A DNA stretch of 64,000 nucleotides, from NCBI GenBank assembly GCA_032207245.1, contig CM063498.1, positions 90,481,348-90,545,347 of the forward strand, written 5' to 3'. The notes beneath the pieces are model-generated. The model had not been told where the DNA came from, made no database searches, and saw nothing but the letters and a program-made list of their open reading frames with translations. Made by a program: the position numbers and the translations under genes. Below, in pieces: positions 1 through 11,626 of the stretch; the first letter of the stretch is position 1; each line of letters begins with the position of its first letter. Source of the stretch: Pardosa pseudoannulata. Its lineage: Eukaryota > Arthropoda > Arachnida > Araneae > Lycosidae.

Positions 1-611
1 AAAATCGGGTCGAACTCCATTTCTTTTGATTGCAATCTGTACTTTACACCTAACAAAAATTTCAATATATTAACGAGGTGGGGCACAACTCAAAATGTCA
101 TGTCTATGATGTCAACATCAGATATTTTTGACATAATAATAATACAGAAAATCCATAGTAAATCAATCAATCCACTTTACCTGGTAATATGTTTGATCTT
201 AACATTAGGAGGAGCCATCAGCAGATTGTAGAACTATCGAGTCATTACAGTTTTTGAAGACGAGACCAGAATCTGAAAAGAAAGATTTAAATGTTTAAAT
301 AAGTTTTCTCGTATAAATATAAGAAAATAAATACTTTAAAAAATAACTCAATTCCATTAATCTCTACTATTTGATAAATATCTGATATTTGAGATTCAAG
401 AAAACTGGTGAACCGTAATTGTCTTCCTGAATTTAAAGCATGATTTAGAATAAAGGCACCTTCCGAATTAAAAACAACCCTTTAATATAATTTTTTTAAT
501 CATAGACTAAAAGCCTGATCATTTTAGAATAAATATGTTCAAGTTGTTTTATTCTTAACTTTGTAAATTATTAGTTTTGTTTAAAGATATTTTTAAACGA
601 GCATTAAACAT

Positions 612-615
<4 letters not shown>
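1..615. other. AT-rich non-coding stretch, nothing recognised
   Basis: No open frame, RNA gene or repeat pair was recognised. A short phrase near 118-128 (ATGATGTCAAC) resembles the motif upstream of the exon at 35655, but it is too short to mean much. Confidence 0.5.
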
Positions 616-662
<47 letters not shown>

Positions 663-674
663 CATATATATACA
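616..674. repeat. (TA)n microsatellite with TACA interruptions
   Basis: An almost pure TA run, broken by two CATA steps and running into a short ACACACA stretch. It is a simple sequence repeat with no coding content. Confidence 0.95.
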
Positions 675-970
675 CACACATCAAAATAGGAAGAACATGA
701 AATTTACTTATTATAAATTTTATGATACATAAAGTAAGAACTAAATTTTATATCAAACTAAACTTAAAAATATGTTTTTTATGCAGTAAACGTCAATAAA
801 ATTAATACAATCAACATATTTTATTTTACAGCATGACAAACACTAAAACACTAATGAATACTCTTTCATTTTATAATTGTTGAATTGTTTAAGAGTGTTT
901 AAGAACAAAAATGATATTAAGTTTCAATTTGACACAAAACAATGCATCTGATTATACAGATACACCCCCC

Positions 971-987
971 TTATCTATCTATCTATA

Positions 988-1047
<60 letters not shown>

Positions 1048-1062
1048 TACATACATACATGT
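971..1062. repeat. TATC/(TA)n/TACA compound microsatellite
   Basis: TCTA-type tetranucleotide units lead into about 35 TA units, followed by three CATA units. The 69-codon open frame across it codes mostly alternating Tyr and Ile. That is an artefact of the repeat and not a gene. Confidence 0.95.
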
Positions 1063-2891
1063 AATATGGGCGAGACTCATTCAAAATCACAACACAGTTT
1101 ATTTCTGGTCAGAAACATGAAATCCGTACAACAGGCAAACACCTTTACAATTTCGTGCACACAGACCATGTGCCGCACATACACTTTTCAAGTAGGGATT
1201 CCTAAGGAAAAAGACTACGAATAATCCCTAAGCACAATTGATCACGTGATATAAAATACCCATGTTTAAAGACAATGCGCCAAATATTGGCTAAAGCAGT
1301 AGAGACAGAGTCTGAATTAAGTCTATAGCGTGTCTGGAGGAAAAAATCAGAAATACAGCACAAATCCCGAAGTTACTTTTTGAACAATAGTTATTAAATT
1401 AATATTAAAATACGTAAATAAAGGATTTTAATATTACACACACACACACCTAACCATCAACAGAAGATCCGCAACACGGTGATACACAGGGTTAATGCAA
1501 TTTATTCTATTCCAAAACTCTTTTTAATGAATAATATTACATAAGTGCAATGCTTCCGATATACTTTCGGAAGTTTTCCGATTTTTCGGTGTGTTTCCGA
1601 TATTCCAATCGAAAAACTAATTCTTCCGATTTTCAGCGATATGGTCTAAAATCCCTAAAAATGCCAGTTCTCCCTATATCTAGTTTTTCCGTCTATCTAT
1701 AATTCTATATTCCAGCAAGAAGTAAAATGCGAATATTCAGTCAAATAAAAAAAAAATATCAGAACTGATTTTAAACAATCTTTGTCTAATAAAACATTAG
1801 AACAGTTATTAATTGTAAAATGCAGTAAAAGTTTAAAAATTTTTTGAAAATGAGTTCGACAAATAGTTTTGGAAAATAGCAAAATTTTCCGGAAACATTT
1901 GGAAATGCTAAAGTCAAATATTGTTTTATATATTGGATAAACATTACGACAATTTTTCCTCTTTTTAATTATGTTTTATATGTATACAAAAAAACGTTAT
2001 TTCAATAAACACAATTTTTTTACTTTTAAAGCATTTGTGAATACTAAATTATATTTTTTATAGATTAAATAAACCTTGCCATTTTCCCTTTTTAAAATTT
2101 ATATATTTAACTATATACTAAAAAATGTCGTTACTACGATAAACTACAGATTTTTCTCTTTAGGAAGTTAGCACTATATATTAATAAATATTTCATTCAC
2201 GAAGAACAATTAAATGATTATAACAATTTAAAATATTTTCTAATGTTTACGGTCTGGTCACTGATTATCGCAAGACTCTGTTCTTGCATTTAAAATACTT
2301 CATATATATACATATCACGTATATGTGTGAGGTTAGCAACTAAGGGTTTCCATCAAAATCTCTGTAATTAACAAAGCAGAATTAAGCTTTGTGATACCGT
2401 GACACAACTTTTACTACCCATTTATTATGTTATCAGCATAGGTAAAGTTCAGTATCATTTCTTACAATTCCTACTATAATAATAGGCAATTGTATTGTTT
2501 TGTTTTGTTTTTTTAGTAATAACAAAATCAAATGGTAGGTACCTCCCGATGTAATAAGGTGTCGGAGATGCTCTAATAACAGGTTTACCAACATAACAAG
2601 TGTAACAAATAAAAAATAAATAAAACTGCTGCACTAAAAGGAATAATATTAAAATCCTACATGCATTCGCAACAAAGGAAACTTGGACACAAAACTGCTT
2701 TGAGAAAATGAAATCTAAAAAGAAACATAACTATTTAAAAAAAATTATTATTTGACCCACTTTCATTATCTTTCTATTTTTTAAAACTTCGAAAAAAGAA
2801 GAGGGCGCGGTTATTTCTTTAGAGTTATATTGTTTCATTAAAGTATTCTATTATCTATTATAATAAACTCTTCGTTCCTTCTTTACTACAC
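1063..2891. other. AT-rich non-coding; cluster of TTCCGAT motifs at 1550-1640
   Basis: Between 1550 and 1640 the words TTCCGAT, TTTCGG and CGGAAG recur on both strands at least six times. This suggests the decayed end of a mobile element. ATTTTCCGGAAAC follows at 1884. Nothing else was recognised apart from a (CA)n run at 1437-1448. Confidence 0.4.
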
Positions 2892-3290
2892 AGTTTACTT
2901 TAGAAACAGTGTATACTTAAACAATGCCAAACTACTTTAAAACACGTAAATAGGGTTATTATAACTACCAGAAAAATGCCGTAAATTGGAGGGATACGGA
3001 ATAACATTCAATCAGACGATAAGTAACACATTTTTTAAATGTTCTCAGTTTTAAAAAAGTTCAAGAAGCGATAAAAGTTATAAATGATTCTTTTTAGGAA
3101 CGGTGTTTGCTTTAGACATAGAAAAGGATGCTCAAACAATGCCAAATTATTCTAAACACATAAAGTAGGACGATTATAACAACCAGAAAAATAATGTAAA
3201 TTAACGAAATAATATTCGACTAAGACATATAACACATTTTATAACAGTTCTCAATTTTAAAAAGTTCGAGAAACGATAAAAATAGTAAAA
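2892..3290. repeat. Diverged tandem duplication, ~213-bp period
   Basis: The unit starting at 2892 is repeated from about 3105. Shared landmarks in the same order are an ACAATGCCAAA block, AACCAGAAAAAT, a TAACACATTTT block, TTCTCA.TTTTAAAAA and a final GATAAAA. The two halves differ at many positions, so the duplication is old. Confidence 0.75.
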
Positions 3291-4289
3291 ATAAATCATC
3301 CGTTTAATACACGAGACAACCTAATTAGGGGAGGAAAACTAAAGATAAAGATACTTTTATTTTCATAAATGAACAATGAATGTTATAAAACAAGAGAAAC
3401 GGATATTTACGCCTGAACGCTCGAATAAAGAATAATACCATTTTTCTTGTTTCAACTTTTTGAAAGCGTATACGGCAGGCGGATATGTCAAAAATTAATA
3501 CTTTAGTTCATACGCAATCTGTAACACCCCAAATTGCTATTATAACAGCTAGAAATTCAGCGAATTATAGACGCAAATTATAGTCCAAAATATAGACGCA
3601 AATTATAGAATTAAGGGGACAAAATCTAAAATTTTCAAGAAATTCAATTTCTAAAAATTCAGTTTTATCTCATAGCCTTTTTTTTTAACCTATTTTTGCC
3701 ACAAACCGATCGGATGTCTGAAACCCAAAATTCCTTAATTATAATCATCTTGTAATGATCGCGTTATCTGAAAAAGTAAACTAAAAATAATTCTTGTTTA
3801 AGCAATATAAGCATATATTGCTTATAGGGGATTTACAATTCATGTAAGCAAATGGAGGAATTTTAAAATTTTCCATTTAAAAAATTAAAATCTTCAAAAT
3901 TACATTACTTTCGAATTGATATAACTGAAGAACGATTAACTCTTAAAATACTTTTTCATTTTTATGTAGAGAAAAGATAAAGAATAAATTTGTCTTCGGC
4001 ATTTGATAAAATATTGCATACAAATAATACATTAAAAAAACATTGTAAAACAAAGTATCTACTGATGATCGTACACACAAATGTTTTTTTTTACTTGATT
4101 AACGATACTTTATAGTATTATTTTCTAAGATTAAAAAATAAAAATGTTATTTTAAAAAACAGAGATTTATGTGTCTCATACCCTCGATAAAGTATTTAAA
4201 AAAATCAAATTTTAATATATACAAACAATGTCGAATCTAGTGGAATTTCGATATTAAATATAATTTAATAGTGATACTACTTAAATCGC
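3291..4289. other. AT-rich non-coding with a small 25-bp tandem repeat
   Basis: The 17-base phrase ATAGACGCAAATTATAG occurs at 3567 and again at 3592. The rest is AT-rich with no recognised feature. Confidence 0.5.
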
Positions 4290-4700
4290 AGTTTTCGGAA
4301 CTTCGGGAAATCAGAAAGCCGATGTTTGTATATCAGGACTTGACTTTCGGGAATGCTCTATTGCGCATATGCTGTTACTGTCACCTAGGAGCGTAGCAAA
4401 AAATTTTAAATAAGAGGGGGGGGGGGAGGTTCTTTCCCTTCATCTAATCTCAAAATAAATACAGAAATCCTTACATATATATGTATAAAACAATCCTTGA
4501 AAGGGTTACAACCCTCACATTACTTCAACTGCAGTTTAGGATATAAGGATGATTTAACGTTGGAGATCGACGGAAAAGCTTAAATCAATTTAATATCGAC
4601 GTTCGTTCCACATCGTGATGCATTCGCCGAACTGAAAATTTGAAAATCGATGACACGATGCAACCCGTTATATCGATAGACCCCTCCCCCCCCCCCCCCC
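4290..4700. mobile_element. Dispersed repeat family 1, copy A
   Basis: This segment aligns along its length with 54398-54825. Shared blocks in the same order are CGGGAAATC, GATGTTTGTATATC, ATGCTGTTACTGTCA, a G run, ATCCTTACATA, GCTTAAATCAATTTAA, CATCGCCGAAC-like, AAAATTTG and CACGATGCA. The copy at 54 kb ends in ATCGATACATCACCCTA, which resembles a DNA-transposon end, so this is probably a non-autonomous DNA transposon. Copy A loses similarity at the C tract starting near 4680. The phrase around ACAACAATC..GGTTACAACCCTC recurs at 4824-4855, so the internal sequence is partly duplicated beyond the tract. Confidence 0.7.
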
Positions 4701-4764
4701 CCCGCCCCACCCCCCCACCCCCCCCCTCCCCCCACCCACCCACCCACCCCCCCCCCTTCCACCC
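4680..4764. repeat. Long poly-C tract (G-rich on minus strand)
   Basis: About 85 bases are almost entirely C, broken by single T, G and A residues and three CCCA steps. On the minus strand this gives many adjacent G runs, which could in principle form G-quadruplexes. The open frames of 60 and 81 codons here code for Gly runs and are artefacts. Confidence 0.95.
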
Positions 4765-4859
4765 AAAGGCTCCGTGATGGAGTGAGTTGGTACTGGTAGA
4801 TGGCTTCACAGAATATATGGTATACAACAATCTTTGAGATGGTTACAACCCTCCATTTT

Positions 4860-5399
4860 TTAATTCAAAGGTTATTTGCCCTTTTAAACAAACATTCATT
4901 CTTATTTGGAGAATAAGCCGGGTTAATTATTTCCATGCGAAAAACAAACGAGCATTTAGTAAATATCATATCTTCACAAACAGCTGAACGTTTTAGCAGG
5001 CGATTAACCAACCGCCTTTACAACTTTATAATTTAAACGGAGGGGGAAAATGGTCGTTGAATGATAAGCAAACATGTAAGGAATCTTTTTTTATGTTTGT
5101 CGCTAAAGTGGGAGCCATCACGCCATAGTTCAATGTTTTCCAGCAGCCTTCAGCCGCCTACAACTCTGCCATTATATATTTCCAAAGAGCAACGTTTATT
5201 CAGAGAGAGAAACACTGGGTATTTTAACACCCAGCTTGTAATTTTTAAAATAGGTAGGAAATATTCACGAGAAAGTACTTGGCATGTGGTTGTGGAACAG
5301 CATTAGATGAAAATAAAATCTTGTAAATGTAGAAAATTAATAAATTTAATATATTTTATTAAAAATCCAAGCATTCATTGGAAGATTTAATGTTTAAGG
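4860..5399. other. Non-coding, nothing recognised
   Basis: An 81-codon open frame (5061-5306, plus) is present, but it has no recognisable motif or splice context. I treat it as chance. Confidence 0.4.
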
Positions 5400-5903
5400 C
5401 AGGGATGGACAAACTTTTTCGGCCACGGGCCAAAAATCGAAAGAAAATAAGTATGGTGGGCCAAGATAAATTTTTCTAAAAACTAATAATAAAACAATAT
5501 ACAAGTACCTAACTGTTTAAATACATTAATGAGATGAATGAAATTGAGATTTCATTTTTAAAAATTTCTTATACTGAGGTTCGAAGTGAGATGTACTGAT
5601 TTTAAGGAACGATGCTAAGTGCTCATCTGTCAGTCTACATCTGAAATTATTCTTTCTAAGGTTCAAAGTTCAAAACACTTGTGCACATATAAGAAGCATA
5701 TATACCGCTAACCTTCTGGGCGTGAGATAATAAATTTGGGATATAATATTTAAGCAAAGTAGAAAAGGAGATGAATATATAATGTATAAATATATATTTC
5801 TTTTAATTTGCCTTGGACCGGCAACTTAAAATTCTATCCGCAGGCCGGATAAAACCTTCCGGGGGGCCGGAGTTGGCCGCGGGCCGTAGTTTGCCCATCC
5901 CTG
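5400..5903. mobile_element. hAT-like MITE, 504 bp, with 8-bp target duplication
   Basis: The left end CAGGGATGGACAAACT and right end AGTTTGCCCATCCCTG form a 16-bp terminal inverted repeat with one mismatch. The flanking octamers GTTTAAGG (5392-5399) and ATTTAAGG (5904-5911) match at 7 of 8 positions, as expected for the 8-bp target duplication of hAT transposons. The subterminal regions carry GGCCACGGGCC-like and GGCCGG motifs. There is no transposase reading frame, so the element is non-autonomous. The CAGGGATGGGCAAACT-type end is a widespread animal hAT signature. Confidence 0.88.
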
Positions 5904-6310
5904 ATTTAAGGTTTATAGCCTTTCCCAGAGAAAAACTCCACAACCTCAATTCCCGGTCTCATTAGCCCTCGTGTGCAAAACAGTAAACAGTAGCACTCCA
6001 AACCAAACCAAACCAAACCATCAAAGTTCAAAACACTTGTGCACATATAAGAAGCATATATACCGCTAACCTTCTGGGCGTGAGATAATAAATTTGGGAT
6101 ATAATATTTAAGCAAAGTAGAAAAGGAGATGAATATATAATGTATAAATATATATTTCTTTTAATTTGCCTTGGACCGGCAACTTAAAATTCTAACCGCG
6201 AGCCGGATAAAACCTTCCGGCGGGCAGGAGTTGGCCCGCGGACCGTAGTTTGCCCATCCCTGATTTAAGGTTTACACTTTCCCAGCGAAAAACATCCACA
6301 TCCTCAATAT
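5663..6310. repeat. Tandem duplication of the MITE right half plus flank
   Basis: Bases from 5663 to about 5950 (the right half of the 504-bp MITE plus some 45 bp of flank) are repeated from 6021 to about 6310, an offset of 358. The copies are nearly identical in the element and a little more diverged in the flank. The second copy ends its TIR at 6262 and is followed by the same ATTTAAGG flank. The junction is filled by a SINE-tail fragment. Confidence 0.85.
5952..6020 (+). mobile_element. SINE 3' tail fragment, copy 1, with (CCAAA)n end
   Basis: The core GGTCTCATTAGCCCTCGTG, then a TGCAAAACAGTA-like phrase and four CCAAA units, matches 36002-36060 on the plus strand and the end of the minus-strand SINE at 32682-33055. 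No tRNA-like head is present, so this is a 5'-truncated copy. It sits exactly at the join of the duplicated MITE halves. Confidence 0.7.
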
Positions 6311-6815
6311 TGAAAATGTACTTTAAAACTGACTCTCCATATTACTCGTTATATTATTGTGTCTCGTTTATAATTTACAGGTATCTTTTTCTTTACTTTC
6401 CATTTTCATTTACACGTGCAGTATATTATTTAGATACTTATTAATTGTTGCACTGAAAATTTATACTTTTAATCGGAGGATAACTGTTTTCCAATAATTC
6501 TATTAATAATAAATCGCATTATACCGCTGTTGTATAAGAATAAATAAACAAAGAAACTTATAAATTTCAATTGTAGCGGATACAATTACTCACATCTCCT
6601 TTTATGATAGGTGGCGATAAGAGAGCCATCTAGTTTGTTTTTCCATAGTGCCAGTCATCTCTCTCAGTGTGTGTGTTGTACATGTTGTTGTTTTGTACTG
6701 TGTTGTGGAACATAGCGAACGAAATAAAAATGGTTCCTAAAAATGGACTAATTATTTCACAACGCCTTTTCGAATAAATGAGTCTCGTCCTTCTACACAA
6801 TTAAATTAAAAATTA
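6311..6815. other. Non-coding, nothing firm
   Basis: A slightly less AT-rich piece at 6600-6740 contains a GTG/TTG-rich run. No family was recognised. Confidence 0.4.
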
Positions 6816-7385
6816 CAAACATGCCAACATTCAGGCACGTCAGTCAGGAGCAACAGTCGGATTTAAAATTTAACAAGCTAACCACAAAGTACACGCGTGT
6901 GTAATTTAAATATATAATAAACAATACAAAATAACCCACACAAAATAAGCATAATTACATATTTTATTGGTTTCTAAATTAAAATTGGCCAAATTAAGTT
7001 AAACACAGTAGTAAATTATAAAGGTTAAGCTAAAATGTATGCATCTAATAGTGTATAAGTAGCTTTTTTAGCTTTAAGAACTTCTTTTTCAGAAAATTTT
7101 GTCTTGTAGCATATTGATCCTAATTAAAATTATTTACATTTTTCTATCATCAGGGATTCTAAAATTTGTCTACTCAAATTTTACGGAAATCCAGTTTAGT
7201 TCTTCCACACAGTACTCTTTTACATGCATTACTGTATGGAAAGAATATATTCAACATTATTTGTATTTGACGGATGAATTGTGATCTTTTTAGCTATTCA
7301 AACTTTTTGTTATTTTCCGGAGAAATCTGAGGTGTTCCCGGAGTTATTAAATTCTCTAATTTCTCCGGAGTAGTTGGCATGTCTG
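6816..7385. mobile_element. MITE family 2, copy A (570 bp)
   Basis: It begins CAAACATGCCAAC and ends GTTGGCATGTCTG, a 13-bp terminal inverted repeat with one mismatch. The interior is collinear with 23777-24613: CCACAAAGTA.ACGCGT, TATTTTATT, TTTCTAAATTAAAA, GTATAAGTAG, TTTTTTAGCTTTAA, a CTATCATCAG block and ATTCTA all occur in the same order. CTCCGGAG palindromes lie near the right end. There is no transposase frame. The superfamily is unassigned. Confidence 0.85.
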
Positions 7386-7589
7386 AGAATATGGTGTTAC
7401 TAGCTTCGATTTTCATTTTATGAAGTTTAGAACAAAATGAAATTTAGCCTGAATATGACTAATGTTTTTCAAACATTATTAATACGATAGTAAGTTCTTT
7501 CCTATGCACCAAATTAAGTTATGAATCTACTATACGAATCCGTAATGATACGGTAGGGCAAACATCTCGCACACAGGCGCCTACAATCC

Positions 7590-8419
7590 CAGGGTTTAAA
7601 AAAATCATGACTTTTTTTTAATAATAATTTAAAAAAAAAAACAATAATAATAATAAAAAATCAGATTTGATTTCAATCAGATTTATTTGATTTTTTTTCC
7701 TGAATCCTAATTTTAATTATTGTTGCGTTTTTATATTTTTTGCAATATACATGGAATAGTTTGTTATAAGTAACAACGTATCTATCTAGTATATTCTACA
7801 CACTGATTACCTAAAATTAAATACATAAATTTTAATCTAAATAAATTTCATTATTTTGTAATTGGATGGTGCAAACTAAATGAGATGTAAATTTAAAGAA
7901 CAAATTAAATATTCATTTAATGCAAACTATTTAATAAAAAACAAAAAATTCACATTTCAATATTTTTTTAAGCAACGAATTATGGATTTAACTGTTTCAA
8001 TAAAAACACTAGTCTCGATGTCGTATCCACTCCTAATTGGTTACAAAGGCTAGAATGAAAAATACTAAAAGAAGAAAACTGTCTTTCCATTCTAGCAGAT
8101 AATGTGACGGTTGCTGTTATTTGGTAGACAAACTGGATTTCAAGTTCTGTAATACTCTCTTTACCCCCCCATTACATAAAATGAATTCTACTAGTCATAA
8201 CTAGTCATTGTACCTACCCTTACTACATACTTTCTGATAACAACCCCTAACAACATACTATTTATATTTACACTTATTTACTTATTGGTATTTCTGTGCT
8301 GACTGATTCCCAATTCTCCTGTCTTTCGAATGTAAGTTTTAAGAGAAGTGAAAAAGGAATAATTTAAATTCATGATTTAAAAAAAAAAAAATCAACTGAT
8401 TTAAATCATGCTAACCCTG
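7590..8419. mobile_element. AT-rich MITE-like element ending AACCCTG (830 bp)
   Basis: The left end CAGGGTTT followed by AAATCATGA, and the right end ATTTAAATCATGCTAACCCTG, are imperfect inverted repeats. Both subterminal regions carry ATCAGATTTGATTT-like or ATTTAAATCATG words. GCCTACAA (7579) and GCCTAAAA (8419) could be a degenerate 8-bp target duplication if the ends lie slightly further in. The interior is non-coding, and the exact ends are uncertain. Confidence 0.55.
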
Positions 8420-9095
8420 CCTAAAACCACCCTATATTTGTTTGTGCGTGTGTGTTCGCACAATAAAGAAAAAGCACAAATAAAAAAAAGGGGGGAAAGA
8501 CTGTCTTTATCGAGACAGCATGCTGTAAGTATAGAATATGTATCTTTCACTGCAGAAAGTTAACTTCTTAAGCGAACGATCTCCAAGAAAAGCAAGATAT
8601 ACATTCTCCCCATTTATTATACGCTGAATTCAACTACCACAAGGAAAAAAAATAAAATAAGGAGCGAGCAACTCCATTTTCTGTAACAAGAGAAGCAGAC
8701 CTCGGGGAATGAAAAACATTTATATGTACTTCCTGTATCATAATTAAGCTGCATTTTGTATCATAATTATGCGTCAATTGTGGAACAATTAAGCTTTATT
8801 TTTTTCCAAAACAAAATTTCAGATAAAATATCCTTTTAAATTAACTTTATACCCAAAACGAAAAACCTTTTAACAGTAACATCATTCATACTTAATATCT
8901 ATCTATCTATATATATTTCAACTTCTCTTCTTTTTTTAGGTTTGATTCTAGCCAGAAGGGTAGAGAGATTTAATTTTATGCTTTTCTAAATATCTGATGT
9001 ATTTATATTTCTAATGATACGGTCAACGAACCTTAAGAACACTTTTGTGGGTTGAAGGAGGAAGAAATATCTATACATATATGCAGGTATGTAAG

Positions 9096-9098
<3 letters not shown>
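8420..9098. other. Non-coding, short TATC microsatellite only
   Basis: A short (TATC)n run lies at 8897-8914. Nothing else was recognised. Confidence 0.45.

Positions 9099-9160
<62 letters not shown>
9099..9160. repeat. (AT)n microsatellite
   Basis: About 31 uninterrupted AT units. The Tyr-Ile frame on the minus strand is an artefact. Confidence 0.95.
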
Positions 9161-9163
<3 letters not shown>

Positions 9164-9189
9164 TGTAGAGAGTGTAAGCTCACTTACAC

Positions 9190-9900
9190 GACGATCCGGG
9201 AGATGAAATAATTTTTCGTACATGTGAATAGTCGTCGCTTACGTAAATATGAAAAACCTACTGTGCTGTTTTTCTGGTTTACTAATAATAAAAACACATA
9301 GTTTAAAGGCATAAATGATATTTATATTAATGTATGTTAAATATAACAAACTAATTTTTTCGTCTACATTAAATATAACAAGTTTAGTATGCAGAATGCT
9401 TACTAAATTTGCACAATATAATAAACTTGAAAGCTTAGTACGCTTAATGCACACATACGAAAATATGAAGAACCGATTGTGCTGTTTTTTGGTTTATTAA
9501 TAAGTACATACAACAAGCACCTTTTATAAATTACTTTTAAACATTATAAATAAAAAAAAGTACATGTTAGAAGAATTAGAAAAATTCTCTCCACACTTTG
9601 AAGAGTAATACAAACAAAAATTCTGTAAGACGAAAAATAAAATCACATGGAGATATTAATATGCATGGTACAAATCTGTATGCGAAAACTTTTTGCTCCA
9701 TTAGTATAGCTGGACAAAATTCAAGCACGTTAATTCGTACATTCAATCGAACGTTAATTTGTATAGGTGAATGTTTCGTACAACTGAATATTCGCATAGA
9801 TGAATAATTTCTTAGATAGACTTCATGAGTGTTTCCCCGGGGAACGAAAAATACTTCCTATAACTGAGTATTTCGTACGAACGAGTTTCATATAAAAGAG
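9190..9900. repeat. Diverged duplication and TTCGTAC-motif cluster
   Basis: The phrase AAATATGAA.AACC followed by TGTGCTGTTTTT and GGTTTA.TAATA occurs at 9244 and again at 9461 (offset 217). Between them AAATATAACAA recurs twice, then a diverged form AATATAATAAACTTG. TTCGTAC occurs at 9215, 9734, 9775 and 9872. This suggests an old array or the remains of one element with internal repeats. Confidence 0.5.
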
Positions 9901-10831
9901 TTTATCCTATTTGTGTGTGTAAACACACACACAGAGAGATAAATTATAACTACAATAATCTGTATATGAGCTCTTTTCTGCGCCTAATGGCCTAATATAA
10001 TTATTTTTCGCCATTTTGTTTTATAACTGCCAAACGCTCCTAAAAATTATTTGACATATTACATACTGGCAAGACTCTGTAGTTCCCTTAAACTTTGCAT
10101 TTAAAATTATACATAAAATAGTCTTAACGGGACTGGGAAATTTCATATAACATTTATGTATTTTCATTCAATCTTAAATTTTGGAAGTTTTGATACTTAT
10201 TAGGAACTTCGACAGAAGTGTGTAAAAGAAGTTGAGCAGTTTCAAGTTCTTATTTATTACTCGGTTGATAAAGTGTTACAGCTGGATCATCTCCTACATA
10301 TCTGGCCCTTTCATATAATAAACGTAAACGCTTTTCGGATTTACATGATATCTGGTCAAATCTGGTGATAAATTATTTCCAGCTAACTTGTTATTCATGA
10401 ACTTGTAAAAATAAAAGGTTCTCCTTTTAGAATGATTTAAGTTGAATTTGGAAGGAAAAAAAAAATGTTGTTATAGTTAAGTCTGAAGTCTCGAAAGGTA
10501 CAATGTCTTTTTAATAGAACAATAAAATAAAAAAAATAATTTTGTTACAGTTTAAGTCATGATTGTTATTTTCTCTGTAAACAAAAATCATCGTTACCTA
10601 TGAGCAAATATTCGCAAAACGTTCATAAGGCTATACACTTCGAATCTTCAATCCATAATATTAACAACTAAGGATGAGATAGATTATAACACACTTATTT
10701 TAGTGTTTCTCAAAGAGTAGCATGCTTTATTTTTAATATAAGTCGATTTTGTGCCCTTTTAGTCTGAGATCACATGTTCGATATTCAACTCAACTGAATT
10801 CTGACTAACACCAGTAACAAAGTTGTATATA
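9901..10831. other. Non-coding, nothing recognised
   Basis: AT-rich sequence with no repeat pair or coding signal that I could support. Confidence 0.4.
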
Positions 10832-11626
10832 CAGGGTATCTGCCAAAATAAAATTTTTCGAATTCATGACTTTTCATGACTTTCCCTGGTTTAGCAGATC
10901 ATTTTCCATGACTCTAAAATGCTTTCGTTAAAAGTATATATGAATAAAACTTCTAATGTACATACAAAGTAAATATATGCTTTTAGAGAAATTACAGGAA
11001 TTTTATCATAAAAAACTATAAACTTACTTTATTAGTTTTAATAAACTCACATAATAATAAATTGTTGTATCTACATACATAAGTTTAATCATATAGCAAT
11101 TTTTCAATGAAAATGTTTCCAATTTGAATTCAGGGTACTTTGGTATTATCCAGGTGACCATGAATAATATCCAAATATAACCCTATAATGTTTATATACA
11201 ATATCCCTAGAGATAAGATTTTTGCACAAAATATAAGTTTAACTAATTTTTATTAAAAAATAACAATTATTATATAAATAAAATTTTAATCTAGAATTTA
11301 AGAAAAAAAACCAGAATAATATACATTTACCCACCCATTAAGCTTTCTTGCTTTGAGTTTTCTTGGTGAACAAATTTTACTTGGCAATATGGTCAATAGG
11401 ATAATATATAAATACCAAACTCAGTAACTTCAGTCAAATGACAAGTAAAAATATAATTAAACAATTCAATGCATTTTTTTAATTGGTAGTTTAGCGGATC
11501 CGTGACTTTCCATGACTTTTACTCATATTGATTGAAAAATCAAGACTTTCCATGGCAAAATTAATCCATTGTCTAAATCCATGATTTTCCATAACTTCCC
11601 CTGACTTTCCAGGTGCGCGGAAACCA
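10832..11626. mobile_element. DNA-transposon-like element with CATGACTTTCC motifs (~795 bp)
   Basis: The left end ACAGGGTATCTGC and the reverse complement of the right end, ACATGGTTTCCGC, match at 10 of 13 positions. Both subterminal regions carry tandem variants of CATGACTTTCC (TTCATGACTTTCCC on the left; GTGACTTTCCATGACTTTT and CTGACTTTCC on the right). This architecture is common in animal hAT-type non-autonomous elements. TATATA flanks both ends and hides any target duplication. There is no transposase frame. Confidence 0.65.

Noticed and set aside
3567..3608. CRISPR-like spaced direct repeats
   Set aside because: There are only two 17-base copies with an 8-base gap, in animal-type DNA. 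It is an ordinary small tandem repeat.
4580..4830. Gly-rich open frames on the minus strand
   Set aside because: They arise from the C tract at 4680-4764 and do not extend into normal coding sequence.
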